Origin: Methylomonas methanica
GTDB taxonomy: Bacteria > Pseudomonadota > Gammaproteobacteria > Methylococcales > Methylomonadaceae
Direction: 5' to 3'
DNA length: 64,000 nucleotides
Assembly: GCF_001644035.1 (NCBI RefSeq)
Contig: NZ_LUUG01000082.1
Location: 62,001 to 126,000, forward strand
Shown here: positions 1-8,741 of the stretch, in pieces
How the letters are laid out: each line of letters begins with the position of its first letter
Position numbering within the stretch: position 1 is the stretch's first letter
Translations under genes and position numbers: made by a program
Notes under the pieces: model-generated
What the model saw: the letters and a program-made list of their open reading frames with translations, nothing else
What the model was told of the DNA's origin: nothing
Databases searched by the model: none

Positions 1-145
1 GCCAAGTGATCGCGGCTTTCAGCGACTTGGTTTTGCTGCCCCAAAGCTTGTGAGAGAAATAACGGCTGCTCTCCTTGCCGCGCCGAACAATACGAACTTG
101 AAAACCGAAAGTATCGGGTTCTGTAATGTGTTTTACTTTTGCCAT
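1..145 (-). CDS. Hypothetical protein, N-terminal part only
   Basis: A minus-strand reading frame begins at the ATG at 145 and runs off the left edge, giving the first 48 residues (MAKVKHITEPDTFGFQVRIV...). It is basic and has short beta-strand-like blocks around an FQVRIVRRGKESSR stretch. This resembles the small AP2-like or integrase-arm DNA-binding domains seen in phage-type proteins, but the similarity is only an impression. Nothing after the first 48 residues is visible, so no function is assigned. The gene diverges from the peroxiredoxin gene with about 250 bases between them. Confidence 0.5.
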   Translation of the reverse strand, partial: MAKVKHITEPDTFGFQVRIVRRGKESSRYFSHKLWGSKTKSLKAAITW

Positions 146-395
146 TTGTCGTACCCTAAAAAATTCACAAAGGTCTGCATAGTGAATTTAAGCAGCGCGA
201 AGCACGCAGACCGCCTGTTAATTGTGTAAGCCATGGATTACAAATTAGCGCGAAATCGACCGTCTTGCAAGCGGAATTTGCCGGGATTATTAGGTGAATA
301 CCAACTAAATTGGTGTAGAATAAGACTCAGCCTTCTCGCAGAGGCGCAAACATCCTCTTAACCTTTTGTTTTGTAAATAATTTTGGAGAAAATTG

Positions 396-998
396 ATGAG
401 CGTTTTAGTAGGTAAGCAAGCCCCTGACTTTACAGTTCCTGCGGTATTAGGCGACGGTCAAATTGTTGACTCGTACAGTTTTTCGGGTGCGACTAGCGGT
501 AAATATGCAGTACTTTTCTTTTATCCATTGGATTTTACCTTCGTTTGCCCAAGCGAATTAATTGCTCTGGATCATCGTATCGACGAATTCAAGAGCCGCG
601 GCGTTGAAGTGGTCGGCGTGTCAATTGACTCACACTTTACCCATAACGCTTGGCGCAACACCCCCGTCAATCAAGGCGGCATTGGTCCAGTCCGTTACAC
701 CCTGGCAGCCGACATGACACACAGCATCTGCAAAGACTATGATGTTGAATCCGCTGGTGGCGTAGCTTTCCGCGGCAGTTTCTTGATCGACAAAGCAGGT
801 GTTGTCCGTCACCAAGTCGTTAACGACTTACCTCTGGGCCGCAACTTTGACGAAATGTTGCGCATGGTTGATGCACTACAATTCCATGAAGAGCACGGCG
901 AAGTTTGCCCTGCTGGCTGGACTAAAGGCGACGCCGGCATGAACGCCAACCCTGCCGGTGTAGCTGAATATCTGAGTAAAAATGCTGACAAACTGTAA
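396..998 (+). CDS. 2-Cys peroxiredoxin (AhpC/Prx1 type)
   Basis: Thiol peroxidase of 200 residues that reduces hydrogen peroxide and organic peroxides in the cytoplasm. The peroxidatic cysteine lies in the FVCPSE motif near residue 50 and the resolving cysteine in EVCPAGW near residue 170, the standard layout of typical 2-Cys enzymes; length is normal for the family. The ATG at 396 is preferred over the in-frame TTG just before it, because GGAGA at 385-389 lies six bases upstream. The gene stands alone and ends at a strong terminator. No AhpF-type reductase is adjacent, so the electron donor (thioredoxin or another reductase) cannot be read from this locus. Confidence 0.95.
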   Translation: MSVLVGKQAPDFTVPAVLGDGQIVDSYSFSGATSGKYAVLFFYPLDFTFVCPSELIALDHRIDEFKSRGVEVVGVSIDSHFTHNAWRNTPVNQGGIGPVRYTLAADMTHSICKDYDVESAGGVAFRGSFLIDKAGVVRHQVVNDLPLGRNFDEMLRMVDALQFHEEHGEVCPAGWTKGDAGMNANPAGVAEYLSKNADKL

Positions 999-1020
999 GC
1001 ATTAGCTTTAATTTGAGATA

Positions 1021-1053
1021 AGGCGCATTGCCTAGGCAATGCGCCTTTTTTTT
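1021..1053 (+). terminator. Rho-independent terminator of the peroxiredoxin gene
   Basis: A perfect 26-base palindrome (arms AGGCGCATTGCC and GGCAATGCGCCT) starts 22 bases after the peroxiredoxin stop and runs straight into a T-run to 1053. Confidence 0.93.
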
Positions 1054-1403
1054 GCCTAACACTTTGTCTTGCCGAACGAAGTACGCTGAAGAAACCTAGA
1101 CAGAGCGTGCTCAATAAATCTACCGCCGCAATTCGCAAGCCAGACGGTCGTGCAATGGTCGACCAAATAAGAACGACTGTCTCATAGAGGATTTATCCCT
1201 CAATGAACTTTAACAGGCTATTGATGACATAGAATTTGGCTGAAAACACACGCAAATTTTTTGCTTACCGCTTATTGGCGCTTTAATTCATAAGCAATTT
1301 ATCGAGTCATTTTCGGGACAATCCGGCTTTCACCCCGACTGCCGCAGTGAGCACCGGACTTTGTCGACCCACGACAAAAACGCAGAGCTAAGGCGGCACA
1401 ATA
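1054..1403. other. Gene-free stretch
   Basis: Between the peroxiredoxin terminator and the end of the kinase gene I see no credible gene, RNA or repeat. A short frame entering the kinase 3' end with a proline run is a shadow of the kinase. Confidence 0.6.
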
Positions 1404-3455
1404 TCACCAGGCCTCCACCACCACCACCTTCCACCCCCTATTCTCCGCCGGCCGCAAGCTCACCCAGGCCGCAATCTGCCGCGAAGGCTCGGATTGACCG
1501 GCTGACTGGCTTTGGTAATAGCCCACTCCGGCATCTTGATCGTCGATTTCAGCAGCGAGCTGGCGCAGTTGCGGTATCTGGTTGAAGCGTTCCTCACGGA
1601 ACAAATTAAGGCCAATCTCCTGCGGATCGGTATCGAAAAGCAGCAGGCCATCATCCTGCACGACCCACACTGTGCGTTTTTTACTCTGAGTATCCTCCGC
1701 CAGTAAACCACCGAGAAAATCGACCGGTTTGATACGCATGGAAATAAATCCCGGGATGGTTTTACCCTGTTTGATCGGCACTACCATAGTAACGGCGGCG
1801 AAGCCTTCCGGGGCTTGATAAATCCTGCTCAGAATCGGCACGCCCCGTTCCAAAGTCATCCTGTTGTGCTCGAGTTGCGAGGTATCGGCACCCAGCGCCT
1901 GTCGATATTTGGCCGGAGCCACCGCAACGATAGTGCCGGGCGCGCGCGTCGTGGCAAAACTTTCACCGCGCGGATAACGTTGCAGCAAGCCATCCAGTAC
2001 ACCACTGGATGCTGCTAAATCGGCATTGGTTCGTAGGGACGCAGCCGCTTGCTGCATACCCATGCGCATTTCGTTTAGGTTGCCCAAGATGCTGTCCGCG
2101 ATTTGGTTGGCGGCCGTCAGGTTCTGGTTGGAAATACGGGTGACATCGGCCAGCGCACGCTCGACTTGCTGTTTTTCCTGCTTGACGATTTCGCCTTCGG
2201 CCACCGCCAAATTTCGAGCTTTATGCGCCTCCACCCCAAATTTGAATGCCAGCCCGGCGCCGATCAAAATCGCCAGTAATACCGCCAGACTGGCAACCAG
2301 CGCGACCTTGTTGCGGGCGATGAAACGGCGCAGCAGTTCGCCGCGCGAGTAGGCGTAGGCACTCACCAAGCGGCCGTCGCGATAGGCGCGCAATTCGTCG
2401 GCCAGCGCCGCGGCATTCGGAAAACGCAGGGATTTATCCTTGGCCAAGGCCTTATCGCATATGGCGATCAATTCCGGCGGCATGGGCAATTTCGGATCGC
2501 GTGCCGAGGGCATCGGCGCTAGCGAACTGAGTTGTTCCAAAATCTCATCGGCGCTGCCGCGCAGCGGCGGATGGCCGGCCAATAAATAATAGAGCATGCA
2601 ACCCAGCGCAAATACGTCGGAGCGCGTATCTACGACGCCAAAATCGGGATTGGCTTGTTCCGGCGCCATATAAGCCGGGGTGCCTAGAATATCGCCCATC
2701 CGGGTCAAATCCGCATCGTCTGCCGTCTGGCTGGATGCGGCAGACATCAGCGGCGCCAGATCGGCTTCGTTCTCGACCTTGGCCAAGCCCCAGTCCAAAA
2801 CAATTGTTTCACCGAACGGGCCCAGCACGATATTGCCGGGCTTGATATCGCGATGAATCACGCCTTTGGAGTGGGCATAAGCCACGGCTTCGCAAACGTC
2901 GATTAATCTGTCCAACAAGCTCAGGCGCCGCGACAGCGCATGCTCGGCCAACACCTCGTCATTACAGGCTTTTAACGCTTTGGCCAGCGTATCGCCACGC
3001 ACCAAACGCATCACGTAGTAAGGCGCGCCGCTCTGCTTCGTGCCCAAATCGTAAACCGGTACAATGCCCGGATGTTCCAGACGGCCGGTAATGCGGGCTT
3101 CACGCAGAAAACGTGCGCTTAGCTCAATATCCTCATTCGCAGCCTGATCCAATAATTCCTTAATCGCCACTTCTCGGCCGATGCGCTCGTCAAACCCCAG
3201 CAAAACCTGACCGCCGCCGCCCACCCCCACGGCGCCGCGCAAGGAATAGTCGTCGTTGAACTTACTGTCCAGCGCGGGCTTGCCGCCCAAGTCCAACACC
3301 TGCGGATAGGGTCGCGGTTTGATCCGGGTTAGATCGTCGTCTTTTGGTTTGATGATGGTGGCGTCGTCTTCCGGGAGCATAATCTCAGACAGCTTGGCCT
3401 TGTTTGATGTCAGCGCAGCCGACTCAAGACTGCGGCGCGGGCTTGCGGTCGACAT
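1404..3455 (-). CDS. Transmembrane Ser/Thr protein kinase with C-terminal periplasmic sensor domain
   Basis: Hanks-type kinase of about 683 residues. Visible motifs are the glycine-rich loop GVGGGGQV near 77-84, VAIKEL with the ATP-binding lysine near 99, HRDIKPGN at 201-208, DWG in place of DFG near 221, and MAPEQ near 263. A single membrane segment lies at roughly 384-405. It is followed by a coiled stretch and a region of about 270 residues that looks like a Cache/PDC ligand-binding fold, which would put the kinase in the cytoplasm and the sensor in the periplasm. The start is taken as the ATG at 3455, which overlaps the end of the upstream SelW-like gene by 32 bases; a TTG at 3479 is the alternative. 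Overlap suggests translational coupling. Ligand and substrates are unknown. Confidence 0.88.
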   Translation of the reverse strand: MSTASPRRSLESAALTSNKAKLSEIMLPEDDATIIKPKDDDLTRIKPRPYPQVLDLGGKPALDSKFNDDYSLRGAVGVGGGGQVLLGFDERIGREVAIKELLDQAANEDIELSARFLREARITGRLEHPGIVPVYDLGTKQSGAPYYVMRLVRGDTLAKALKACNDEVLAEHALSRRLSLLDRLIDVCEAVAYAHSKGVIHRDIKPGNIVLGPFGETIVLDWGLAKVENEADLAPLMSAASSQTADDADLTRMGDILGTPAYMAPEQANPDFGVVDTRSDVFALGCMLYYLLAGHPPLRGSADEILEQLSSLAPMPSARDPKLPMPPELIAICDKALAKDKSLRFPNAAALADELRAYRDGRLVSAYAYSRGELLRRFIARNKVALVASLAVLLAILIGAGLAFKFGVEAHKARNLAVAEGEIVKQEKQQVERALADVTRISNQNLTAANQIADSILGNLNEMRMGMQQAAASLRTNADLAASSGVLDGLLQRYPRGESFATTRAPGTIVAVAPAKYRQALGADTSQLEHNRMTLERGVPILSRIYQAPEGFAAVTMVVPIKQGKTIPGFISMRIKPVDFLGGLLAEDTQSKKRTVWVVQDDGLLLFDTDPQEIGLNLFREERFNQIPQLRQLAAEIDDQDAGVGYYQSQSAGQSEPSRQIAAWVSLRPAENRGWKVVVVEAW

Positions 3456-3711
3456 GCCCCAGGTCGCGCTCCGGGGCAATTTGGTCGCGCACCAATTGCT
3501 TTAACTCGGTAATCTCCGGAAATCTGCCTTGCTGTTTGCGGGACCAGACTAGTTCGCCGTTGGCGCGTACTTCAAAGATGCCGCCGGTATCCGGCTGCAA
3601 TACCAGTTCGGTCAACTCCTGTTCGAAGGTACTCAACAATTCCTGCGCCATCCAGGCCGCCCGCAGCAGCCAGCGGCATTGGGTGCAATAGCGGATTTCC
3701 ACGCGATTCAT
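3424..3711 (-). CDS. SelT/SelW/SelH (Rdx) family thioredoxin-fold protein
   Basis: Small 95-residue protein beginning MNRVEIRYCTQCRWLLRAAW. The CxxC pair (C9, C12) replaces the CxxU of selenoprotein W relatives, and the segment around residues 40-60 (LQPDTGGIFEVRANG) matches the family pattern. Proteins of this family are presumed thiol-redox proteins, with roles poorly defined in bacteria. It lies three bases downstream of mpl and overlaps the kinase gene that follows, so mpl, this gene and the kinase probably form one transcript. The C-terminal 15 residues are within the overlap and not typical of the family. Confidence 0.85.
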   Translation of the reverse strand: MNRVEIRYCTQCRWLLRAAWMAQELLSTFEQELTELVLQPDTGGIFEVRANGELVWSRKQQGRFPEITELKQLVRDQIAPERDLGHVDRKPAPQS

Positions 3712-3714
3712 GGC

Positions 3715-5085
3715 TTACAACTCATCCCGCAAACGTTTATAAATGCCGCCGAAACTGCCGTTACTCATTAGCAGTACATGGCAAACGCCGCCTGCTTGGG
3801 CTTTGATGGTGGCGATGATGGTTTCCAGATTGTTACAAATCTCGATGTTGTTGGCGTATTTCAGCAGTTGGCTCAAATCCCAGCCTAGGTTATCGGGCTG
3901 ATAAACGATGGCCTCATCAGCCTGACCCAAGGATTCAGCCAACGATTGAGTGTGCACGCCCAGGCGCATGGTGTTGGAGCGCGGCTCGACGATGGCCAGA
4001 ATTTTTTCGCTCCCAACTTGTTTACGCAAGCCATCCAGCGTGGTCTTTATCGCGGTTGGGTGGTGAGCAAAGTCGTCGTAGACCGTGACGCCGCCTTTTT
4101 TGACGATGACTTCCATCCGCCGTTTCACGCTTTGAAATTGTTGTAACGCAGCTATCGCATCTTTTGCCAGAATGCCGATATGCCGGGCGGCGGCGGCGGC
4201 TGACAAAGCGTTATAGACGCTGTGGCGACCGGTTAATGCCCAATCGACTACGCCTTGCTCTTGACCGTCAAAACTAACGCTAAAACGACTGCCGTCAGCT
4301 TTTAACAATTGCGCCTGCCAGTCGCCGTCGTCGTCAATTGCCGTCTTCACAACCGGCGTCCAGCAGCCCATTTCAAGCACTTCGGTAACATGTTGTTCGC
4401 TAGCCGGCGCGATGATCAACCCTTCGCTAGGGATGGTGCGCACCAAATGATGAAACTGCTTTTTGATCGCGTCCAGGTTTTCGAAGATGTCGGCGTGATC
4501 GTATTCCAGGTTGTTCAATATCGCGGTTCTGGGCCGATAATGGACAAATTTGGAGCGCTTATCGAAGAAGGCGCAGTCGTATTCGTCGGCTTCGATCACG
4601 AAAAAGTCCGACTCGCCCAAACGCGCGGAGATGCCGAAATTCAGTGGAATGCCGCCGATCAGAAAACCGGGCTTGAAACCATTGTATTCCAGCACCCAAG
4701 CCAACATGCTGCTGGTAGTAGTCTTGCCGTGGGTCCCGGCTACCGCCAGCACCCATTTGTGCTGCAACACGTGTTCCGCAAGCCATTGCGGGCCGGAAAT
4801 ATACGGCAAACCTAGGTTCAAAACCGCTTCCACTTCCGGATTGCCGCGCGACATAGCATTACCCACCACCACTAAATCGGGTTTGCAGTTCAGGTTTTCG
4901 GCTTTATAGCCGTTCATCAGCCGGATACCTTGTTCTTCCAGTTGCGTGCTCATAGGCGGATAGACGTTCTGGTCCGAGCCACTGACGGTGTAGCCCAATT
5001 CGCGAGCGATTAAGGCCAGGCCACCCATGAAGGTACCGCAAATGCCGAGGATATGAATGTGTAATGGCTTTTGTAAGTCTGTCAT
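3715..5085 (-). CDS. mpl: UDP-N-acetylmuramate:L-alanyl-gamma-D-glutamyl-meso-diaminopimelate ligase
   Basis: Cell-wall recycling ligase that attaches recovered tripeptide to UDP-MurNAc in an ATP-dependent reaction in the cytoplasm. The 456-residue protein starts with the nucleotide-binding HIHILGICGTFMGGLA segment, which separates Mpl from MurC. It carries the Mur-ligase P-loop GTHGKTTT near 117-124, the YDDFAHHPTA motif, and the C-terminal domain. Length is that of other Mpl proteins. It is the first gene of a likely operon with the SelW-like and kinase genes. Its presence implies peptidoglycan recycling through tripeptide. Confidence 0.96.
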   Translation of the reverse strand: MTDLQKPLHIHILGICGTFMGGLALIARELGYTVSGSDQNVYPPMSTQLEEQGIRLMNGYKAENLNCKPDLVVVGNAMSRGNPEVEAVLNLGLPYISGPQWLAEHVLQHKWVLAVAGTHGKTTTSSMLAWVLEYNGFKPGFLIGGIPLNFGISARLGESDFFVIEADEYDCAFFDKRSKFVHYRPRTAILNNLEYDHADIFENLDAIKKQFHHLVRTIPSEGLIIAPASEQHVTEVLEMGCWTPVVKTAIDDDGDWQAQLLKADGSRFSVSFDGQEQGVVDWALTGRHSVYNALSAAAAARHIGILAKDAIAALQQFQSVKRRMEVIVKKGGVTVYDDFAHHPTAIKTTLDGLRKQVGSEKILAIVEPRSNTMRLGVHTQSLAESLGQADEAIVYQPDNLGWDLSQLLKYANNIEICNNLETIIATIKAQAGGVCHVLLMSNGSFGGIYKRLRDEL

Positions 5086-5150
5086 TCTGATAATTTTAGC
5101 GGGGTTTGATTAGATGCAAGTCTGGAAAACAGGGACGTGACTTTGTGTCA

Positions 5151-5672
5151 TCATTTTTTGGGTTCTTCAGGTTTTTTTTCTTCGGCGGGTTTGGGCTCGC
5201 CTTCGATTTTTTCTTCGACTTTGGCTTCCGAGCCCTTGGCACCGGCAGCTTCTAAAAGTTTTACGATGTTTTCACGGCCAAGCTTTTTGGCCTTGTCGAG
5301 AATTTTCACGCTCTGGCTATCCGCGGCATTGACGTTGGCGCCGGCTGCGATTAACACGCCAACAATGTCGGCGCTGCCGAACATTACTGCATCCGTTAGC
5401 GCGGTGGAGCCCAGCTTATCCGCCAGATTAACGTCGGCACCATAAGCCAGTAGCGCCTTGACAATCCGTAAATTGCCGTTAAAACTGGCTGCCATCAGTG
5501 CTGTGCGCTCCGTTTCCAGCTTACCGTTGACGTCCAGTCCTTGCGCCAGTAGAGCCTCGACACGATCCAGCTTGCCGGTGGCGGCGGCGGCAAATAAATC
5601 CTTATTGTCTTCGGCAAGCGCCTGCACTGACAAGGCGATTAGCCCGACACTTAGAAATCTGCGGATATTCAT
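5151..5672 (-). CDS. Secreted ankyrin-repeat protein
   Basis: The chosen ATG at 5672 gives a 173-residue protein with a signal peptide (MNIRRFLSVGLIALSVQALA, cleavage before ED). Upstream in-frame residues look non-coding and would bury the signal peptide. Four ankyrin repeats follow, recognisable by GADVNLADKLGSTAL and AGANVNAADSQSVKIL, and the last 30 residues are a Lys/Glu/Pro-rich tail (EEKKPEEPKK). Ankyrin repeats mediate protein-protein contacts; a periplasmic location is inferred. No partner is evident from neighbours; it diverges from apaG. Confidence 0.85.
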   Translation of the reverse strand: MNIRRFLSVGLIALSVQALAEDNKDLFAAAATGKLDRVEALLAQGLDVNGKLETERTALMAASFNGNLRIVKALLAYGADVNLADKLGSTALTDAVMFGSADIVGVLIAAGANVNAADSQSVKILDKAKKLGRENIVKLLEAAGAKGSEAKVEEKIEGEPKPAEEKKPEEPKK

Positions 5673-5743
5673 CGGATTGCTTGCTTGCGTTTGGGTATGA
5701 GTTGGGTTGAAATAAGGCAAATACTGATTTACATCATCTATCA

Positions 5744-6121
5744 ATGAGCGAAAAAAACAAAGTTTTAGTTGAAGCCCAACCCTACTACATCGAGGCCCAA
5801 TCGTCCCCCGAACAGAACCGCTATGTGTTCGCCTACACCATCACCATCACCAACGTTGGCTCCACGCCGGCTAAATTGCTGACCCGGCACTGGTTAATCA
5901 CCGATGCCAACGGCAAGGTGCAGGAAGTAAACGGCGACGGCGTGGTGGGAGAAAACCCGCATCTCAGCCCCGGTGATTCGTTCCGCTATACCAGCGCGGC
6001 GATGATAGAAACTCCGGTCGGCGTAATGCAGGGTAAGTATCAAATGCAGTCGGACGCAGGCGAAAATTTTAACGCAGCCATTCCCAAATTCACCCTGTCG
6101 ATACCTAGAACCCTGCACTAA
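5744..6121 (+). CDS. apaG: ApaG (DUF525) protein
   Basis: A 125-residue single-domain protein with the ApaG fold signature: FAYTITITNVG, the LLTRHWLITDANG segment, GDGVVGENPHLSPG and the ending AAIPKFTLS. The biochemical role of ApaG is not settled; it occurs beside apaH in many proteobacteria. The stop overlaps the apaH start (TAATG at 6119-6123), indicating tight translational coupling. It is divergent from the ankyrin gene. Confidence 0.95.
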   Translation: MSEKNKVLVEAQPYYIEAQSSPEQNRYVFAYTITITNVGSTPAKLLTRHWLITDANGKVQEVNGDGVVGENPHLSPGDSFRYTSAAMIETPVGVMQGKYQMQSDAGENFNAAIPKFTLSIPRTLH

Positions 6122-6954
6122 TGGCGATTTATGCAATTGGTGACATTCAGGGCTGTTACGACGAGTTCCGCCGCTTACTGGACCATATAGGCTTCGATCC
6201 CGGCCGGGATCAACTCTGGCTGGCCGGCGATCTGGTTAACCGTGGCCCAAAATCGTTGGAAACACTGCGTTTTGTGAAGGGCTTGGGCCCGGCGGCGGTT
6301 ACCGTGCTAGGCAATCACGATCTGCATTTGATTGCGACCGTGGTGTCGCTAGGCAAGGCCGGTAAAAAAGACACACTAGGCGAGATTTTACGAGCCGAGG
6401 ATTGTGAAGAGCTTATAGCCTGGCTACGCCATCAAAAGCTGTTCCATCACAACGACGATTTTTGCATGTTACACGCCGGCCTACCGCCGCAGTGGGATTT
6501 TGAAACCACACTACGCATGGCGCGCGAAACCGAGCAGGCTATGCAAAGCCAGGACCACGAACGTTTTTTCCGCTCCATGTACGGTAACAAACCCGTAGTG
6601 TGGCGCGACGATTTGCTGAAAACCGAAAAACTGCGCTTTGCGATCAATTGCTTCAGCCGACTGCGGTATTGCACCGTAGACGGCGTAATGGATTTTGGGC
6701 CGAAAGGCGCGCCCGGCAGCCAGCCCGAGCATTTACTACCCTGGTTTGAAGTGCCGGGCCGCAAAAGCATCGATATGCGCATCATCTTTGGCCACTGGTC
6801 CACGCTGGGCTATTTCGACGGCTATAACTGTTATTCGATAGACACCGGCTGTTTGTGGGGCGGACAATTGACTGCACTGGAACTGTCTGAACAACCCAAA
6901 CGCTTCAGCATTGACTGCGCGGCCTCACACAATCCCAAGGCTTTTTCAGCGTAG
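6121..6954 (+). CDS. apaH: Bis(5'-nucleosyl)-tetraphosphatase, symmetrical
   Basis: Hydrolyses Ap4A to two ADP and can act as a decapping enzyme on Np4-capped RNA. The 277-residue protein has the metallophosphatase motifs GDIQGCYDE near 7-15, GDLVNRGP near 36-43, GNHDLH near 64-69 and the C-terminal GHWSTLGY and DTGCLWGG segments. Length is standard. It shares one base with apaG and is probably the last gene of that transcript. Confidence 0.97.
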   Translation: MAIYAIGDIQGCYDEFRRLLDHIGFDPGRDQLWLAGDLVNRGPKSLETLRFVKGLGPAAVTVLGNHDLHLIATVVSLGKAGKKDTLGEILRAEDCEELIAWLRHQKLFHHNDDFCMLHAGLPPQWDFETTLRMARETEQAMQSQDHERFFRSMYGNKPVVWRDDLLKTEKLRFAINCFSRLRYCTVDGVMDFGPKGAPGSQPEHLLPWFEVPGRKSIDMRIIFGHWSTLGYFDGYNCYSIDTGCLWGGQLTALELSEQPKRFSIDCAASHNPKAFSA

Positions 6955-7029
6955 TGAACTTTTGCCGGCATTCCGGCATCAATTTGCTCGCACATCAAGC
7001 ACCACCTCAACTTAACTCGAGATTAGCCC

Positions 7030-7350
7030 ATGCGAAAAAACCTGTTCCTCGCCATCATCCTGGCTTTGCCCTTAACCGCCTTCGCCTATCCAAGCGAAAA
7101 CGACTACGGCCAGCCGGTAGATCACAAACTAGAACATTTGAACAAACTGCTGCAACTCAGCCCTGAGCAAAAAACCAAACTGGAAGCGATTTTTAAAGAA
7201 CAGCACGAAAAATTCCGCGCCATCCACGAAGAGTCGCACAGCCGGATGAAAGAGGTGTTAAGCCCGGAACAAATGCAGAAAATGGACGACTTGCGCAAAC
7301 AACATCAGGAACAGATGCGCGAACAGGCCCCTCGTAAGCCAGCCCCATAA
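7030..7350 (+). CDS. Small periplasmic Spy/CpxP-like protein
   Basis: A 106-residue protein with a clear signal peptide (MRKNLFLAIILALPLTAFA). The mature part is charged and helical, and carries two LSPEQ elements (near residues 43 and 78) comparable to the LTxxQ motifs of the Spy/CpxP/CnrX group, which are periplasmic chaperones or metal-stress sensors. It lacks long insertions and ends in a Pro/Arg tail. It is a stand-alone gene ending at a strong hairpin. Membership of the Spy group is inferred from the motif and length. Confidence 0.75.
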   Translation: MRKNLFLAIILALPLTAFAYPSENDYGQPVDHKLEHLNKLLQLSPEQKTKLEAIFKEQHEKFRAIHEESHSRMKEVLSPEQMQKMDDLRKQHQEQMREQAPRKPAP

Positions 7351-7354
7351 ACAA

Positions 7355-7391
7355 AACAGCCTCAGCGGTAACGGTTACCGCTGAGGCTGTT
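7355..7391. terminator. Bidirectional hairpin between convergent genes
   Basis: Perfect 18-base arms (AACAGCCTCAGCGGTAAC and its complement) with a one-base centre sit between the Spy-like gene and speD, which converge here. The T-rich side is moderate on both strands. Confidence 0.8.
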
Positions 7392-7409
7392 GATTGAGCT
7401 AGCAATTTT

Positions 7410-8189
7410 TTAAGAGAAATTCCGGCCGTAAAAAATCTCGGCCATTTCTTCCTGCAGCATGCCTTGGATTTCCTCCTGCTCTTCGTCGCTGAAATTACTT
7501 TCCTTCTCGAACAAGTAATTTTCCAGTTCGGTTTCTTTCAGCATCATCTTGGTGTGGAAGATGTTTTCCTGATACACGTTAACATCGATCATCTGGTAGA
7601 GCTCTTTCGTGCTTTCCGCGATGTAGTTCTGGATCGAATTGATTTTATGATCGATGTAGTGCTTTTGCCCGGACACGTCGCGGGTAAAGCCGCGCACCCG
7701 GTAGTCCATGATCACGATGTCGGACTCGAAGCTGTGAATCAGATAATTCAAGGCTTTCAGCGGTGAAATTTGCCCGCAAGTCGACACGTCGATGTCGGCC
7801 CGGAACGTACAAATGTCGGTATCCGGATGGCTTTCCGGATAGGTATGCACGGTGATGTGGCTTTTATCCAAATGCGCCAGGATGGTATCGGGCAAGGGGC
7901 CGGGGGATTCTGAGTTCATTCCGGCCGGAATCACCGCGCCTTCCGAAATCAACATCGTCACGCTGGCGCCTTGCGGATCGTAATCCTGGTGGGCGATATT
8001 CAAAATTTGCGCGCCAATGATGTTGGCCACGTCTTTTAAAATTTGGGTCAAGCGTTTGGCGTTATAGGCTTCGTCGATATATTCGATGTAGGCTTTCTCT
8101 TGCTCTTTCGGTGCATAGCAAACGTCGTAAATATTGAAACTCAACGATTTGGTCAGGTTGTTAAACCCGTGTAACTGTAATTTGCTCAA
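7410..8189 (-). CDS. speD: S-adenosylmethionine decarboxylase proenzyme (E. coli type)
   Basis: Makes decarboxylated AdoMet for spermidine synthesis. The 259-residue protein opens with [20 protein letters not shown], very close to E. coli SpeD. It contains the self-cleavage site in [13 protein letters not shown], where the serine becomes the pyruvoyl cofactor. The start is a TTG at 8189, supported by that N-terminal match and by a GAGG element about ten bases upstream; no in-frame ATG fits. It follows the osmC-like gene after four bases, so they probably share a transcript. No speE is visible in the window. Confidence 0.95.
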   Translation of the reverse strand: MSKLQLHGFNNLTKSLSFNIYDVCYAPKEQEKAYIEYIDEAYNAKRLTQILKDVANIIGAQILNIAHQDYDPQGASVTMLISEGAVIPAGMNSESPGPLPDTILAHLDKSHITVHTYPESHPDTDICTFRADIDVSTCGQISPLKALNYLIHSFESDIVIMDYRVRGFTRDVSGQKHYIDHKINSIQNYIAESTKELYQMIDVNVYQENIFHTKMMLKETELENYLFEKESNFSDEEQEEIQGMLQEEMAEIFYGRNFS

Positions 8190-8193
8190 CCTA

Positions 8194-8613
8194 TCAACCC
8201 TCTATAACTTCAAAATCATGACTTATTTCCACGCCCGCTTTGCCCAACATGATGGACGCCGAGCAATATTTTTCGGCGGATAATTTCACCGCCCGTTCCA
8301 CTGCCGCAACCGGTAGATTTTTACCGGTAATCTTGAAATGCAAATGAATTTTGCTGAATACGGCCGGCACGGTGTCCACGCGTTCCGCAGTCAACTCGGC
8401 AGTGCAATGCACAATCTCGTGGCGGCCTTTTTGCAAAATATCCACCACATCAAACGACGAACAGCCACCCACGCCCATTAACAGCATTTCCATGGGCCGT
8501 AGACCCAGGTTGCGACCGCCGTGATCAGGCGGTCCATCCATCACTACCGTGTGCCCGCTGCCGGACTCGCCGACGAACAATCTGCCGTCGACCCATTTAA
8601 TCGTTGCCTGCAT
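8194..8613 (-). CDS. OsmC family protein (YhfA-like)
   Basis: A 139-residue OsmC-fold protein, starting at the ATG at 8613 ([20 protein letters not shown]). The family reactive cysteines are visible in [12 protein letters not shown] near residue 50 and in [11 protein letters not shown] near 114. OsmC proteins are thiol-dependent hydroperoxidases, although the YhfA branch has no proven role. It is divergent from crp, the arrangement seen for yhfA and crp in enterobacteria, and lies directly upstream of speD. Confidence 0.9.
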   Translation of the reverse strand: MQATIKWVDGRLFVGESGSGHTVVMDGPPDHGGRNLGLRPMEMLLMGVGGCSSFDVVDILQKGRHEIVHCTAELTAERVDTVPAVFSKIHLHFKITGKNLPVAAVERAVKLSAEKYCSASIMLGKAGVEISHDFEVIEG

Positions 8614-8741
8614 GACATATCCCAACCAGAATCAAAATTGTCGGGAATTTTACAACGAACCCGTCAAATGTCTTGATTTTTTTGTAAAACTACTGCACCT
8701 TGATAGGGTAACCAATCTAGTTCACAGAATTATTACAAATT

